Below are positions 10,201-17,910 of a stretch of DNA of 48,226 nucleotides, in pieces. Origin of the DNA: Clostridia bacterium (GTDB lineage: Bacteria > Bacillota > Clostridia > Oscillospirales > Acutalibacteraceae); the NCBI GenBank assembly GCA_017549285.1, contig JAFYVE010000018.1, positions 1 to 48,226 of the forward strand, given 5' to 3'. Made by a program: the position numbers and the translations under genes. Every line of letters begins with the position of its first letter. Position 1 is the stretch's first letter. Under the pieces are notes generated by a model. The model was not told the DNA's origin. It made no database searches and was given only the letters and a program-made list of their open reading frames with translations.

Positions 10201-10558
10201 TGATTTGCGAAACAGTCACCATACTTTTTGCACACTTACCGAAAACTGAAAGCTTTTCGCTGAGTGCTTCAAGAGTCATACTCATAAGTACGTTTTTTGC
10301 AGCATCTGTAACGGGAGGTTTTCTGTCGGGCATATATTCATCGAGTATTCTTTTTGAAAGAGATGTGAAGCTTAAAATTGACACTTCGGCAGCTTTTTTT
10401 GCCCCGAGCATTTCAATTATGATACGTTCACTTTCAAAAGAAAACTGCTCAGGCACAACGAGGATGATTTTTTCACCCTTTTCTGCTTTTTCAGCTATGA
10501 TATTCCTGATGTAAGTCGATTTGCCCGAAAAGGCACGACCGAGAATAAGTTTCAGCAT
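7232..10558 (-). CDS. addB: ATP-dependent helicase/nuclease subunit B (AddB)
   Basis: AddB is the second AddAB subunit, with an inactivated helicase-like core and a C-terminal iron-sulphur nuclease domain. The protein has 1109 residues. The P-loop GRAFSGKS is at residues 7-14. Cysteines for the 4Fe-4S nuclease domain occur in CPFKYFC (about residue 755) and CTYCDYRSVC (about 1074), and the nuclease motif DYKSGG lies near 916. The ATG at 10558 has an AGGA site 10 bases upstream; the in-frame GTG at 10567 sits against that same site and is less likely. The gene is first in the addBA operon, just downstream of the RNase P RNA terminator on the same strand. Confidence 0.96.
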   Translation of the reverse strand: MLKLILGRAFSGKSTYIRNIIAEKAEKGEKIILVVPEQFSFESERIIIEMLGAKKAAEVSILSFTSLSKRILDEYMPDRKPPVTDAAKNVLMSMTLEALSEKLSVFGKCAKSMVTVSQIMQITDELIQYDVSPSELIRAAELSGNSILIQKANEIELISSLYSQMLSEKFSDDRCMINAATEIIREKKLFEGKTVIFDEFSGFKAQQMLLLDVLFTQAEDVYITMWADSVKDLSMGTGPLSYSVDKIQKLIQLAKMNSVAVAEPVILSNDGRYSSPAIATLEKGIYEPNPEIYENDAPEITLATAKNIYDECDFAAMTAKKLVREKGYRYRDIVIVSRGNDYAKHLPFALKKYDIPVFEDTRHALETEIIVIFTLSALTIAAEGFSTDTMLRYLKTYLSGISEDDIMLLENYVLMWHTDYSAWLNDWTGHPDGIGNEFDDDAKERLSYINDIRRRAVMPLITLRKNMTDTDALSCTKAVYQFLMDTKADKNLLEFASGLDNDNAYSCERSWDELMNVLSLFAETVGERSITPLRFLELFRIMIASSDIGDLPSGLDEITIGDADRIRVADKKVLFIVGANDGVFPAGATPSYILTDNERRLLKNQNVELGTDATDEARKERLIVYTTMSIPREMLFVSYATGNIKGDAGAPSEIISMLLKIIPRCTKTDISLLGAADTIESGKSAFESAAGHFTDTDVFSQSVKEFISSHDEYSDRLAAVKRAITKDKITITNKSAAEKLFGREMYISPSRVEEYYKCPFKYFCRYGLKASALNNVAFDPRQTGLMVHFVLEKLFAAYGSKGLVTLTPRERKIAVEKETENYIETHIGEKTNISQRVLYSLYRCRNTIVDILERLVNEFSMSEFETRDVELRIGNDGKVPSYKIDIPEGGSISLMGVVDRIDTMISSDSGKTYLRVIDYKSGGKDFNLNDIMSGLNIQMLVYLMCLFENGKERYGDFIPAGVLYVPAKNAKNELGRNACDEDIQALQIKHGVMKGIVLCEEEVIRGMDKDGNGALIEAGIKSDGTITGKVFSMEQFTLLHKKVDELIASMATSLLDGNVEAYPVTEGAYKHTCTYCDYRSVCGREDTDESKPLFSGDIWEELGGEDNG

Positions 10559-10571
10559 TTCAATCACATCC

Positions 10572-10604
10572 TAAAAATAAAAAATCACCACATAATTGTG
10601 GTGA
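10572..10604 (-). terminator. Terminator of the RNase P RNA gene
   Basis: Read on the minus strand, an 8-bp stem (10104-equivalent arms at 10597-10604 and 10585-10592) with an ATTA loop is followed by a T-rich tract. It lies 6 bases past the RNase P RNA 3' end and just before addB. Confidence 0.85.
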
Positions 10605-10610
10605 CATGAC

Positions 10611-10929
10611 AAGTGAGTCTGTAAGCCGGGTTTTGTCATTTAAGGCAATCATCTGTCTTGGCTGTGAGTTGCCTCACAGCTCACGCCACCTGTCGGAGTT
10701 ATGGCCGAGCAGACCACTCCATATCGGTGTTGCTTCGGATAGGGTTTGCAGGGCCGTACAGTCTCCTGTACGCCGGTGAGCTCTTACCTCGCCTTTCCAT
10801 CCTTACCCTTGCGGGCGGTATATTTCTGTTGCACTTTCCCTAAGGTCACCCTCGGCGGCCGTTAGCCGTTATCCTGCTCTGTGAAGCCCGGACTTTCCTC
10901 GTATAATTACGCAATTGCCCGACTCACTT
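10611..10929 (-). ncRNA. rnpB: RNase P RNA, bacterial class A
   Basis: This is the catalytic RNA that trims tRNA 5' leaders. Read on the minus strand, the ends pair with each other (AAGTGAGTC at the 5' end with GACTCACTT at the 3' end). The conserved core GAGGAAAGTCCGGGC follows about 30 bases in, and the 3' core ACCCGGCTTACAGAC is intact. Internal helices such as GGCGTACAG/CTGTACG and GCTGTGAGG/CTCACAGC are visible. The pattern fits the ancestral class A form; the class call is less certain than the gene call. Small reading frames across this stretch are accidental. Confidence 0.95.
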
Positions 10930-10953
10930 GCATTTTTTATTCTATCATATAAA

Positions 10954-11955
10954 TCACAGAATGTCAATTGTTACACCGCTGTAATAATGCTTTATTATTT
11001 CTTCTGCTGTCTTTCCTTCTTTTGCCATACAGTTTGCTCCGTTCTGGCTCATTCCGACACCGTGACCGTAGCCCGAAACGGTGAAAATGAACTCACCGTC
11101 TTTATATTCTGTTTCAAAAACGGGACTTCTGAGCGTAAAAAGTTCACGTGCTTTGATGCCTGTTAAATCAACACCGCATATCATAACTTCAAGAACGGTT
11201 CCGTTGTCTGTTTTTTTCTTTATTCCGATCCACTCTTCTTCGGGGGAGTCAAAGTCTGCATTTTTCTGCGTTTTCATTATATTTTTCACTTCGGCTGCTG
11301 TAAGTCTTACTTCGGAAGTGTATCTTGAAGAGTATGTATCCCATTCACTGTCGGCAGTCTGAAGATAAGGGATATCTTCACCCCATATATTCTTGGCAGA
11401 TTCTGTTTTTCCACTGCTTATTGCGTGATATGCCGCCATAACGGGCTCATTTTCGTAAAGAATCACTTTTCCTGCTACCGAATCAACGGCATCTTCGATT
11501 TTTGTAAGATATGATTCATACGCTTCGCCCCATTTTTCTTTCATTTCTGCTTTTGTCATATATCCCTGATGCTTTGAACTGTCATCGGAGATATCACCTG
11601 AAATTGTTCTGTCGGGATGCTTTTTTCTGTACTCGGCATAAGTCTGAGCTACGATAGCCTGTGCTTTTATGGCTTCCGTTGCATATGAAGCGGGGACTTC
11701 TGCCGCAACAACACCGATTATGTAATCCCTCATATCCATTTCGGTAACTTCGGAGCTATCTGTCATAAAAACACTTATCGTGTTTTTATCGTCATCGTCA
11801 TTACTGACGTTTTCGTTGTCTGCAACGGAAAAAGGTTCACTTGTCCCGTCTGAAGATATATGTTCCTTTCCGGGCTGAAATGAAATGAGAGCTATGAAGG
11901 GAGCAATAAAAAGAATAATCGCCACAACAAGGCTTAAAACGGCATATTGTTTCAT
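10954..11955 (-). CDS. spoIID: SpoIID/LytB-domain protein, stage II sporulation protein D
   Basis: SpoIID is a membrane-anchored lytic transglycosylase that, with SpoIIM and SpoIIP, thins septal peptidoglycan during engulfment. The protein has 333 residues: an N-terminal membrane segment (about 5-25), an acidic linker (30-58), and a SpoIID domain from about 60 to the end. Characteristic blocks are MRDYIIGVVAAEVPASY, AIKAQAIVAQTYA, MAAYHAISSGKTESA and the C-terminal SGYGHGVGMSQNGA. A spoIID gene suggests an endospore-forming lineage. The gene is divergent from the citrate synthase gene and is followed by rnpB 24 bases downstream. Confidence 0.92.
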   Translation of the reverse strand: MKQYAVLSLVVAIILFIAPFIALISFQPGKEHISSDGTSEPFSVADNENVSNDDDDKNTISVFMTDSSEVTEMDMRDYIIGVVAAEVPASYATEAIKAQAIVAQTYAEYRKKHPDRTISGDISDDSSKHQGYMTKAEMKEKWGEAYESYLTKIEDAVDSVAGKVILYENEPVMAAYHAISSGKTESAKNIWGEDIPYLQTADSEWDTYSSRYTSEVRLTAAEVKNIMKTQKNADFDSPEEEWIGIKKKTDNGTVLEVMICGVDLTGIKARELFTLRSPVFETEYKDGEFIFTVSGYGHGVGMSQNGANCMAKEGKTAEEIIKHYYSGVTIDIL

Positions 11956-11997
11956 AAAATTGTCGGTCCTTTTTTTAAATTTAATATAGCAGAGTTA

Positions 11998-12026
11998 TTG
12001 ACTTTATCTTAAAAACATTATACAAT
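11998..12026 (+). promoter_or_regulatory. Promoter of the citrate synthase gene
   Basis: TTGACT (11998-12003) and TACAAT (12021-12026) are spaced by 17 bases. Initiation near 12033 would give a leader of roughly 25 bases before the ribosome site. Confidence 0.65.
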
Positions 12027-12060
12027 AATGTGTAATGCTATATAATAGGGGATGATATTC

Positions 12061-13431
12061 TTGAACGCTGCAATAATAAAAAACGAAGCTATTTCATTAT
12101 TATGCGACGGACTTCAGGATAATAACTATATAAATGTTTCAGACTACACAAAGTACGCAGTAAAAAGAGGACTGAGAAACGCTGACGGTACAGGCGTTAT
12201 GGCAGGTCTTACAAAAATCTGCTCCGTTGAAGGTTATTATATCGATGACGGTGAAAAGGTGCCCAAGGAAGGTCATCTTTTCTATCGTGGCTATGATATA
12301 AATGATATCGTGAGTGGTTGTCAGGCTGAAAACCGTTTCGGTTTTGAGGAAGTAATATGGATTCTTCTTTTCGGTTCTTTGCCTACAGCAGACCAGCTTG
12401 AAAGATTTAATACTTATCTTGCCGAAATGCGTGAGCTTCCCGATAATTTTACTGAAGATATGATTATGAAGGCTCCCTCACCCAATATTATGAATAAGAT
12501 TGCCCGAGGAGTTCTTGCACTTTATTCTTATGACGATAATCCTGATGATACATCAATTGAGAATGTCCTCAATCAGTCATTAAGGCTCATAGCACAGCTT
12601 CCTTCAATTATGGCTTATGCTTATCAGGTAAAAAGACGTCATTATTATCATAAGAGTATGTATCTTCATCCTACAAAGGCAAGTCATCACACAGCAGAAG
12701 GTATTCTCAATTCAATCCGTTCAGATAAGACATTCACAGATGCCGAAGCCAAGCTTCTTGATATCTGTCTTATGCTCCACGCTGAGCACGGCGGCGGTAA
12801 TAACTCAACTTTCGCAACAAGAGTTCTTTCTTCATCAGGTACTGATACATATGCAGCAATCGCTGCAGGTATCGGCGCTCTCAAGGGCCCCAAGCACGGC
12901 GGTGCAAATCACAAGGTTGCTGAAATGCTTGACAGCTTCAGAGAAGGTTGTCCCGATATTACAGATGAAGGTTATGTTGCCGATCATCTGAGAAAAATTA
13001 TGAGAAAAGAAGCAGGCGACGGCTCAGGTCTTGTTTACGGTATGGGCCACGCTGTTTACACACTTTCTGATCCCAGAGCTGTTATCCTCAAGGAAAAGGC
13101 AAAAGAATTCGCAATGGGCACAGAATTTGAAAATGAATTCCGTCTTCTTGAACATATTGAAAATCTTACTCCTGCACTCTTTACGGGTGTAACGGGCAAA
13201 TCAAAAACAATGTGTGCAAACGTTGACCTTTATTCAGGTCTTGTTTATAAGATGCTCAGAATTCCCGAAGACCTTTATACACCTCTTTTTGCAACAGCCA
13301 GAATGGCAGGCTGGTGTGCTCACAGAATAGAAGAACTGTATACGTGCAACAGAATTATCCGTCCCGCATACAAGAGCCTTTCTTCACATTCCGAATATAT
13401 TTCTCTTGATAAGAGAGATAAAAATACTTAA
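12061..13431 (+). CDS. gltA: Citrate synthase
   Basis: Citrate synthase condenses oxaloacetate and acetyl-CoA, the entry step of the TCA branch that supplies 2-oxoglutarate and glutamate in anaerobes. A TTG start at 12061 is preferred because the AGGGGA site is 8-9 bases upstream, whereas it abuts the ATG at 12052. The protein has about 456 residues. Family motifs are clear: RGYDI near the N-terminus, LHAEHGGGNNSTFATRV with the active-site histidine, GPKHGGANHKV with the second histidine, GMGHAVYTLSDPRA, and a C-terminal NVDLYSGLVY with the catalytic aspartate. It is followed after 17 bases by another TTG-start gene with a similar ribosome site, so the two are probably cotranscribed. Confidence 0.95.
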   Translation: MNAAIIKNEAISLLCDGLQDNNYINVSDYTKYAVKRGLRNADGTGVMAGLTKICSVEGYYIDDGEKVPKEGHLFYRGYDINDIVSGCQAENRFGFEEVIWILLFGSLPTADQLERFNTYLAEMRELPDNFTEDMIMKAPSPNIMNKIARGVLALYSYDDNPDDTSIENVLNQSLRLIAQLPSIMAYAYQVKRRHYYHKSMYLHPTKASHHTAEGILNSIRSDKTFTDAEAKLLDICLMLHAEHGGGNNSTFATRVLSSSGTDTYAAIAAGIGALKGPKHGGANHKVAEMLDSFREGCPDITDEGYVADHLRKIMRKEAGDGSGLVYGMGHAVYTLSDPRAVILKEKAKEFAMGTEFENEFRLLEHIENLTPALFTGVTGKSKTMCANVDLYSGLVYKMLRIPEDLYTPLFATARMAGWCAHRIEELYTCNRIIRPAYKSLSSHSEYISLDKRDKNT

Positions 13432-13448
13432 TAAAGGATGTAATTCAA

Positions 13449-14492
13449 TTGAAAATCAAAAATTCAGTTAAATCAATAAATCCTGATATTTCAATTATTC
13501 TTATGTGTTTCGGTCTGCTTGTTGCATGTCCCGTAAGAATTTTCCAGATGCTCAGAAATATTGACCCCGTAACAGGATTTTATATCAATTACGAAAGCAT
13601 ACTGACACTTGTTCTTTATGTAGTGCTTGGTGCAGCCGCACTGTTTATTCTTCTTCTTTCATTCCTTAGCGCACGTATTCCCGCAGCAGTTGCCCCTAAA
13701 GGCAGACGTATCCCTCTTGCATTTTCTTCATTTGTTTTTGCCGCAACAATGCTTTATGATGCTCTTTCAGCTTATTTTTTGAAGTCGGAAGCTACAGCAA
13801 CAATTATCCAGAATGCAAAATCAGTTTCATCACTCCAGCATTTCCACGCACTTTTTGCATTTCTTTCAAGCTGTTATTTTGTTGTATTCTTCATTTCATA
13901 CATCACAGGTAATGAATATCACAAAAAACTCAAGATTCTCTCTCTTGCTCCTCTCGCATGGGCAGTTATAAGAGTTCTTGAAAGAATCACCGTTATTATA
14001 AGTATAGTAAGAGTTTCAGAGCTTCTTCTTGAACTGAGTGCTCTTGTGTTTATGATGATTTTCTTTATGTCATTTGCAAGAATTGCTTCAGATGTTAACT
14101 GCAAAGGTTCAATGTGGAGCCTTATTTCCTGTGGTATGATCACATCAATGATTGTTCTTACTTATTCAATTCCCAGACTTATGCTTGTTGTAACAGGCAA
14201 CAGCGACAGCCTTGTAAACGGATATCCTCTTAATTTTGCAGATATCGGCTGTGTGCTGTTCATTCTTATCTTTGTTATCACAACTCTCAGAAAGGGTTAT
14301 GCTGTTGAAGATATTGAAAGAATGAACAAAGAACTTGCTCTTGAAAAAGAACAGGTTGAGAAACTGAATGAAGCAGTAAACAATGTTCAGGTTATGGCTG
14401 AAACTCGTCTTGCTGCAGAAGATACAGATGTGAAGATTTCTGCAGTAAATAAAGAAACAGAAGAACAGGAAACTGCTCAGACAGAGGAATAA
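13449..14492 (+). CDS. Polytopic membrane protein with C-terminal coiled coil, function unknown
   Basis: I do not recognise this family. The 347-residue protein begins with TTG, preceded by AAAGGA at a normal distance. It has about seven hydrophobic segments between residues 15 and 280, including a FFISYITG and a MMIFFMSFA segment. A charged heptad-like stretch follows at about 285-320 (MNKELALEKEQVEKLNEAVNN), then a glutamate-rich tail. There is no recognisable catalytic motif. It lies in an apparent operon after citrate synthase (17-base gap) and before an AEC transporter (23-base gap). The coiled coil would be cytoplasmic and may mediate oligomerisation or partner binding; this is inference. 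Confidence 0.7.
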   Translation: MKIKNSVKSINPDISIILMCFGLLVACPVRIFQMLRNIDPVTGFYINYESILTLVLYVVLGAAALFILLLSFLSARIPAAVAPKGRRIPLAFSSFVFAATMLYDALSAYFLKSEATATIIQNAKSVSSLQHFHALFAFLSSCYFVVFFISYITGNEYHKKLKILSLAPLAWAVIRVLERITVIISIVRVSELLLELSALVFMMIFFMSFARIASDVNCKGSMWSLISCGMITSMIVLTYSIPRLMLVVTGNSDSLVNGYPLNFADIGCVLFILIFVITTLRKGYAVEDIERMNKELALEKEQVEKLNEAVNNVQVMAETRLAAEDTDVKISAVNKETEEQETAQTEE

Positions 14493-14515
14493 TATACCTT
14501 CGGGGAGATTGATTT

Positions 14516-15451
14516 ATGGATGTTTTTCTTCAGAATATGGGAACTGCAGGTCAGCAGGTTCTTATTCTCTATATAATGGTTCTTGTCGGTTTTGTTGCCG
14601 ATAAACTGAAGTTTTTTACGGAAAACACGGCAAGAAAATCAAATGACTTACTGTTTTATGTCATCACTCCCTGTGTTATTATAAATTCATTTCTTACAAC
14701 AACATTCTCAACCGAAACAATCGGCGGTTTTCTGTTTGCTGTTCTGTGTTCGGTTTTTGCTCACGCAGTCGGAATTATTCTTTCGTTGCCTCTTTTTAAT
14801 AAAAAAGGCAGTCCCGACAGCTCAATTTTTAAATATGCCTGTATTTACGGAAACGTAGGATATATGGCACTTCCCCTTGCAAATGCCGTTCTCGGCGAAA
14901 CAGGTGTTTTCTATTGTTCGGGTGCCGTGATTGTTTTTAACACTCTGTGTTTCACTCACGGAATCTGGCTTATGAACAAAGGTAATAAGGTTAAATTCAG
15001 TGTGAAGTCTGTATTCCTTAACCCCGGTGTTATTTCGGTTGCAATAGGTCTTCCTCTGTTCCTTTTTTCAGTGGAGCTTCCCGATGTGATAAAACAGCCG
15101 ATTGAACTTATCTCAAATATGAACACACCTCTTGCGATGTTGATTTTCGGCACATATCTTGCAAATACCGACCTTAAAACAATGTTTAAAATCAAGGAAC
15201 AGTATCTCATAATGCTTGTCCGCCTTATTGCCGTTCCTCTCGTTGTTTTCGGTTTCTGCAGACTTATGAATTTCCCCGCACTTCTTACAACGGCGTGCAT
15301 AATTTCGGCTTCTGCTCCGTCAGCTGCCAATACGGTTATGTTTGCCGCAAAATATGATAAAGACACGGCAGTTGCATCAAAGGTTGTTGCTCTTGTGAGC
15401 TTCGCTTCAATTGTGACTCTACCGATGATGATTGCGCTGACAAAACAATAA
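14516..15451 (+). CDS. AEC-family transporter (auxin efflux carrier superfamily)
   Basis: AEC permeases are ten-helix secondary transporters, which in bacteria often move malate, malonate or related organic anions. The 311-residue protein has alternating hydrophobic segments. It contains the N-terminal NDLLFYVITPCVI motif, the YGNVGYMALPLANAV motif around residue 115, and a C-terminal ASAPSAANTVMFA motif, all typical of the family. The position directly downstream of citrate synthase would suit carboxylate transport, but the substrate cannot be read from the sequence. The gene follows the coiled-coil membrane protein after 23 bases. Confidence 0.85.
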   Translation: MDVFLQNMGTAGQQVLILYIMVLVGFVADKLKFFTENTARKSNDLLFYVITPCVIINSFLTTTFSTETIGGFLFAVLCSVFAHAVGIILSLPLFNKKGSPDSSIFKYACIYGNVGYMALPLANAVLGETGVFYCSGAVIVFNTLCFTHGIWLMNKGNKVKFSVKSVFLNPGVISVAIGLPLFLFSVELPDVIKQPIELISNMNTPLAMLIFGTYLANTDLKTMFKIKEQYLIMLVRLIAVPLVVFGFCRLMNFPALLTTACIISASAPSAANTVMFAAKYDKDTAVASKVVALVSFASIVTLPMMIALTKQ

Positions 15452-15466
15452 TTTGTCGAGGTCTTT

Positions 15467-15500
15467 CAATGAACAATGTACAATTTACAATGTACAATGA
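15467..15500. repeat. Short direct repeat of an ACAATGTACAAT-type unit
   Basis: The unit (C)AATGTACAAT occurs twice in phase, flanked by degenerate copies (AATGAACAAT and ATTTACAAT), just downstream of the AEC transporter gene. It lies at the left shoulder of the inverted-repeat element. It has no coding potential. Confidence 0.6.
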
Positions 15501-15519
15501 TTTCAGGAAAAACAAATTA

Positions 15520-15690
15520 TGTAGGGACCGATGCCTACATCGGTCCGATTGCGGAGTTTACGGAGCAATAACGATTGGAAATCGTTCTATTGCAACAATC
15601 TCAATGAATCAATTTGTTCGTTATGCGGAAATCAGAGATTTCCGATTTGTCTTCGACAAATGCGGACCGATGTGGGCATCGGTCCCTACA
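15520..15690. repeat. Inverted-repeat-bounded structured element, about 171 bp
   Basis: The terminal 28 bases at 15520-15547 and 15663-15690 are inverted copies with one mismatch. Each end is itself a hairpin (GGACCGATG with CATCGGTCC). The interior holds further stem-loops, such as GGAAATC/GATTTCC and ATTTGTC/GACAAAT. No transposase is present and the small reading frames through it are accidental. It resembles a MITE or REP-like intergenic repeat. Confidence 0.8.
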
Positions 15691-15735
15691 CTCGGTTAAA
15701 AACATCCCGACAAATTCTGATTTGAAAGGTTTTTT

Positions 15736-16614
15736 ATGAATTTCGGAAAACTGACTTTGAATGACGAAATTGAAAAAAAGCTTTCCTCTGCAGTTGATTC
15801 AGGTACACTTTCACACGCCGTACTGCTTACGGGAGGCACAGAAAAAGAGCGTAAAGAATTAAGCATTCTTCTCGCTCAGGCTGTTTTCTGTTCAAATGAA
15901 CCTAAGCCCTGCCTTAAATGTGATGTCTGTAAAAAGGTCAAAGCAGGAAATCATCCCGATATATTTATAGTTTCGGGTGAAGCAGGGAAGCAACGCAGTA
16001 TCAAAATTGATACTATAAGAGATATCCGTCAGAGAGCGTTTATTATGCCCAATGAAGCACCGTTCCAGATTTTCATTATTCTTGAAGCATCGGGAATGGG
16101 TGAAGAAGCACAGAATGCTCTTCTGAAGATTCTTGAAGAACCTCCCGTAACGGCAAGATTCATTCTTGCATCCCGTTCAAGAGATGATTTCAGGCAGACA
16201 ATTCTTTCACGTGTAACTGCTTATGCGATAAGTGAAGATTCGGGCACGGCAGCCGGTGAAAAAGAAAACGCAAAGGCTGTAAAGGCTGCCGAAGATATCT
16301 TTACTGCTCTTGTTTCAAAAAATGAATGCAGAATAATGATGAGTACGGGAGCTCTTGAAAAAGACAAAAAGACTTTCAAGGCAGCACTCGAAAAACTTAT
16401 TCTGATGATGCGTAACAGCGCAGTATATATGTATAATTCTCAGTCTTCGGGCACAGATTCTGAAAAAAGATTTGCTTCGGTTTTTTCTGCAGGTGAAATA
16501 ATTGAAATGCAGAATGTTCTTAAAAATCTGATTGCAGATGCTGATAAAAATGCAAATGACAATCTTCTCGTAACAAGACTTACGATTGAGCTTTCTGAAT
16601 GTATAAGGAGATAA
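15736..16614 (+). CDS. holB: DNA polymerase III subunit delta prime
   Basis: Delta prime is the stator of the clamp loader that places the beta sliding clamp on primed DNA. The protein has 292 residues. The N-terminal AAA+-like fold begins SHAVLLTGG. A zinc-binding cysteine set C52, C59, C62 and C65 is followed by the conserved AGNHPDI segment. IKIDTIRDI and LLKILEEPP, both typical of the DnaX/HolB fold, lie at about 93-145. The C-terminal half is helical. The gene is followed immediately by ricT, a neighbourhood common in Firmicutes. It lies just downstream of the inverted-repeat element, so its promoter may sit inside or next to that element. Confidence 0.92.
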   Translation: MNFGKLTLNDEIEKKLSSAVDSGTLSHAVLLTGGTEKERKELSILLAQAVFCSNEPKPCLKCDVCKKVKAGNHPDIFIVSGEAGKQRSIKIDTIRDIRQRAFIMPNEAPFQIFIILEASGMGEEAQNALLKILEEPPVTARFILASRSRDDFRQTILSRVTAYAISEDSGTAAGEKENAKAVKAAEDIFTALVSKNECRIMMSTGALEKDKKTFKAALEKLILMMRNSAVYMYNSQSSGTDSEKRFASVFSAGEIIEMQNVLKNLIADADKNANDNLLVTRLTIELSECIRR

Positions 16615-16616
16615 AT

Positions 16617-17486
16617 ATGGTAGAAGTTATCGGTATAAAATTCAAAGAAACGGGCAAAGTTTATTATTTTGATCCCGGTGAATTCAAACTTAAAAAAGGT
16701 GAATATGCCATTGTTGAAACTTCAAGATGCATAGAATGCGGTGAAGTTGCGATGGAAAACCGTATGGTTGAAAAAGAATCCATTATTCAGCCTCTCAAGA
16801 AAGTTATCAGAATTGCAACTGATGAAGATGTTGAAATCCTGAAAAAGAATAAAGAAAAAGAAGTCCGTGCAGCGGCTATTTTTGAAGAGAAAGTCATATC
16901 AAGAAAACTTGATATGAAGCTTGTTGATGTTGAATATACATTTGACGGAAGCAAAATCCTTTTCTATTACACAGCTCCATCAAGAGTTGACTTCAGAGAG
17001 CTTGTAAAAGACCTTGCAAGTGTGTTCAGAGCAAGAATCGAACTCCGTCAGATAGGTGTGCGTGACGAATCAAAGATGATCGGTGGCCTCGGAATATGCG
17101 GAAGACCCTTCTGCTGTAAGGAATTCCTCAATGATTTCCAGCCTGTTTCAATCAAAATGGCAAAAGAACAGGGGCTTTCACTCAACACAGTAAAAATCAG
17201 CGGCTCCTGCGGCAGACTTATGTGCTGCCTTAAATATGAACAGGACGCTTATGAACACCTTCTCCGTGTCACTCCCAAAATCGGTGCGATTGTTGATACA
17301 AAACAGGGTAAAGGCGAAGTTGTTGATATGAACCTTCTCACAGGCAAACTCACCGTAAAACTTGAAAGAAATCCTGATGCTGCTCCTCAGATTTTTTACA
17401 GAAAAGATGTAAAACTCATCAAGGATGCAAAAATAACAGTTGCAAAAGAAGAAATTGACGCATTTAAAGGCATTGAAGGCGACTGA
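16617..17486 (+). CDS. ricT: PSP1-domain protein RicT (YaaT)
   Basis: RicT is the PSP1 subunit of the Fe-S cluster-bearing Y-complex with RicA and RicF. In Bacillus that complex supports RNase Y-dependent mRNA processing and affects sporulation. The start at 16617 has AAGGAG six bases upstream; the longer frame to 16599 overlaps holB and has no ribosome site. The protein has 289 residues. The cysteine-rich core GICGRPFCCKEF (about residue 160) and GSCGRLMCCLKYE (about 200) is diagnostic, and a C-terminal extension follows. An additional CIECG motif near residue 38 may bind metal. It is translationally linked to holB by a 2-base gap. Confidence 0.93.
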   Translation: MVEVIGIKFKETGKVYYFDPGEFKLKKGEYAIVETSRCIECGEVAMENRMVEKESIIQPLKKVIRIATDEDVEILKKNKEKEVRAAAIFEEKVISRKLDMKLVDVEYTFDGSKILFYYTAPSRVDFRELVKDLASVFRARIELRQIGVRDESKMIGGLGICGRPFCCKEFLNDFQPVSIKMAKEQGLSLNTVKISGSCGRLMCCLKYEQDAYEHLLRVTPKIGAIVDTKQGKGEVVDMNLLTGKLTVKLERNPDAAPQIFYRKDVKLIKDAKITVAKEEIDAFKGIEGD

Positions 17487-17527
17487 AACAGACGGTAAAA
17501 TTTTATTTATAAAATATAACTTTGCTA

Positions 17528-17555
17528 TTGCATTTTTTGTAAAGTGTGATACAAT
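17528..17555 (+). promoter_or_regulatory. Promoter of the ferredoxin gene
   Basis: TTGCAT (17528-17533) and TACAAT (17550-17555) are spaced by 16 bases. A strong GGGAGG ribosome site follows ahead of the ATG. Confidence 0.6.
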
Positions 17556-17586
17556 AAAGTAAAATTCACGAAAGGGAGGTTTAACG

Positions 17587-17757
17587 ATGGCTTACAAAAT
17601 TACAGATGCTTGTATTTCATGCGGTGCTTGTGCAGCAGATTGCCCCGTAGAAGCAATTTCTGAAGGCGACGGCATCTATGTTATTGATGCTGATGCATGT
17701 ATCGATTGCGGTGCTTGTGCAGCTAGTTGCCCCGTAGAGGCTCCTGTTGCTGACTGA
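17587..17757 (+). CDS. 2[4Fe-4S] clostridial-type ferredoxin
   Basis: This is a 56-residue low-potential electron carrier for anaerobic redox enzymes such as pyruvate:ferredoxin oxidoreductase and hydrogenase. Two classic motifs are present: CISCGACAADCPVEAI near residue 9 and CIDCGACAASCPVEA near 39. Each has the CxxCxxCxxxCP pattern, so both clusters should assemble. The length matches the family. It has its own promoter and terminator, so it is probably transcribed alone. Confidence 0.95.
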   Translation: MAYKITDACISCGACAADCPVEAISEGDGIYVIDADACIDCGACAASCPVEAPVAD

Positions 17758-17780
17758 TTTAATTCGGTAATTAGAAATTG

Positions 17781-17810
17781 AGAGGACTGTTTTCGGTCCT
17801 CTTTATTTTT
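17781..17810 (+). terminator. Terminator of the ferredoxin gene
   Basis: A 7-bp stem, AGAGGAC (17781-17787) with GTCCTCT (17796-17802), is followed by a T-rich tract 20-odd bases past the ferredoxin stop. Confidence 0.85.
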
Positions 17811-17910
17811 TATAAAATACATAATATGTAAATATTTAAAATCTATTGACAAAGGACAAACGTTGAAGTATAATAATGATGCATAATAATTTCCATTAGG
17901 AGGAATAATC

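Noticed and set aside
10658-11166. Small plus-strand reading frames
   Set aside because: They lie over the RNase P RNA or antisense to spoIID, and lack ribosome sites and protein-like composition.
15469-15725. Two overlapping reading frames of 64 and 76 codons
   Set aside because: They run through the inverted-repeat element and mirror its palindromes; no ribosome site is present.
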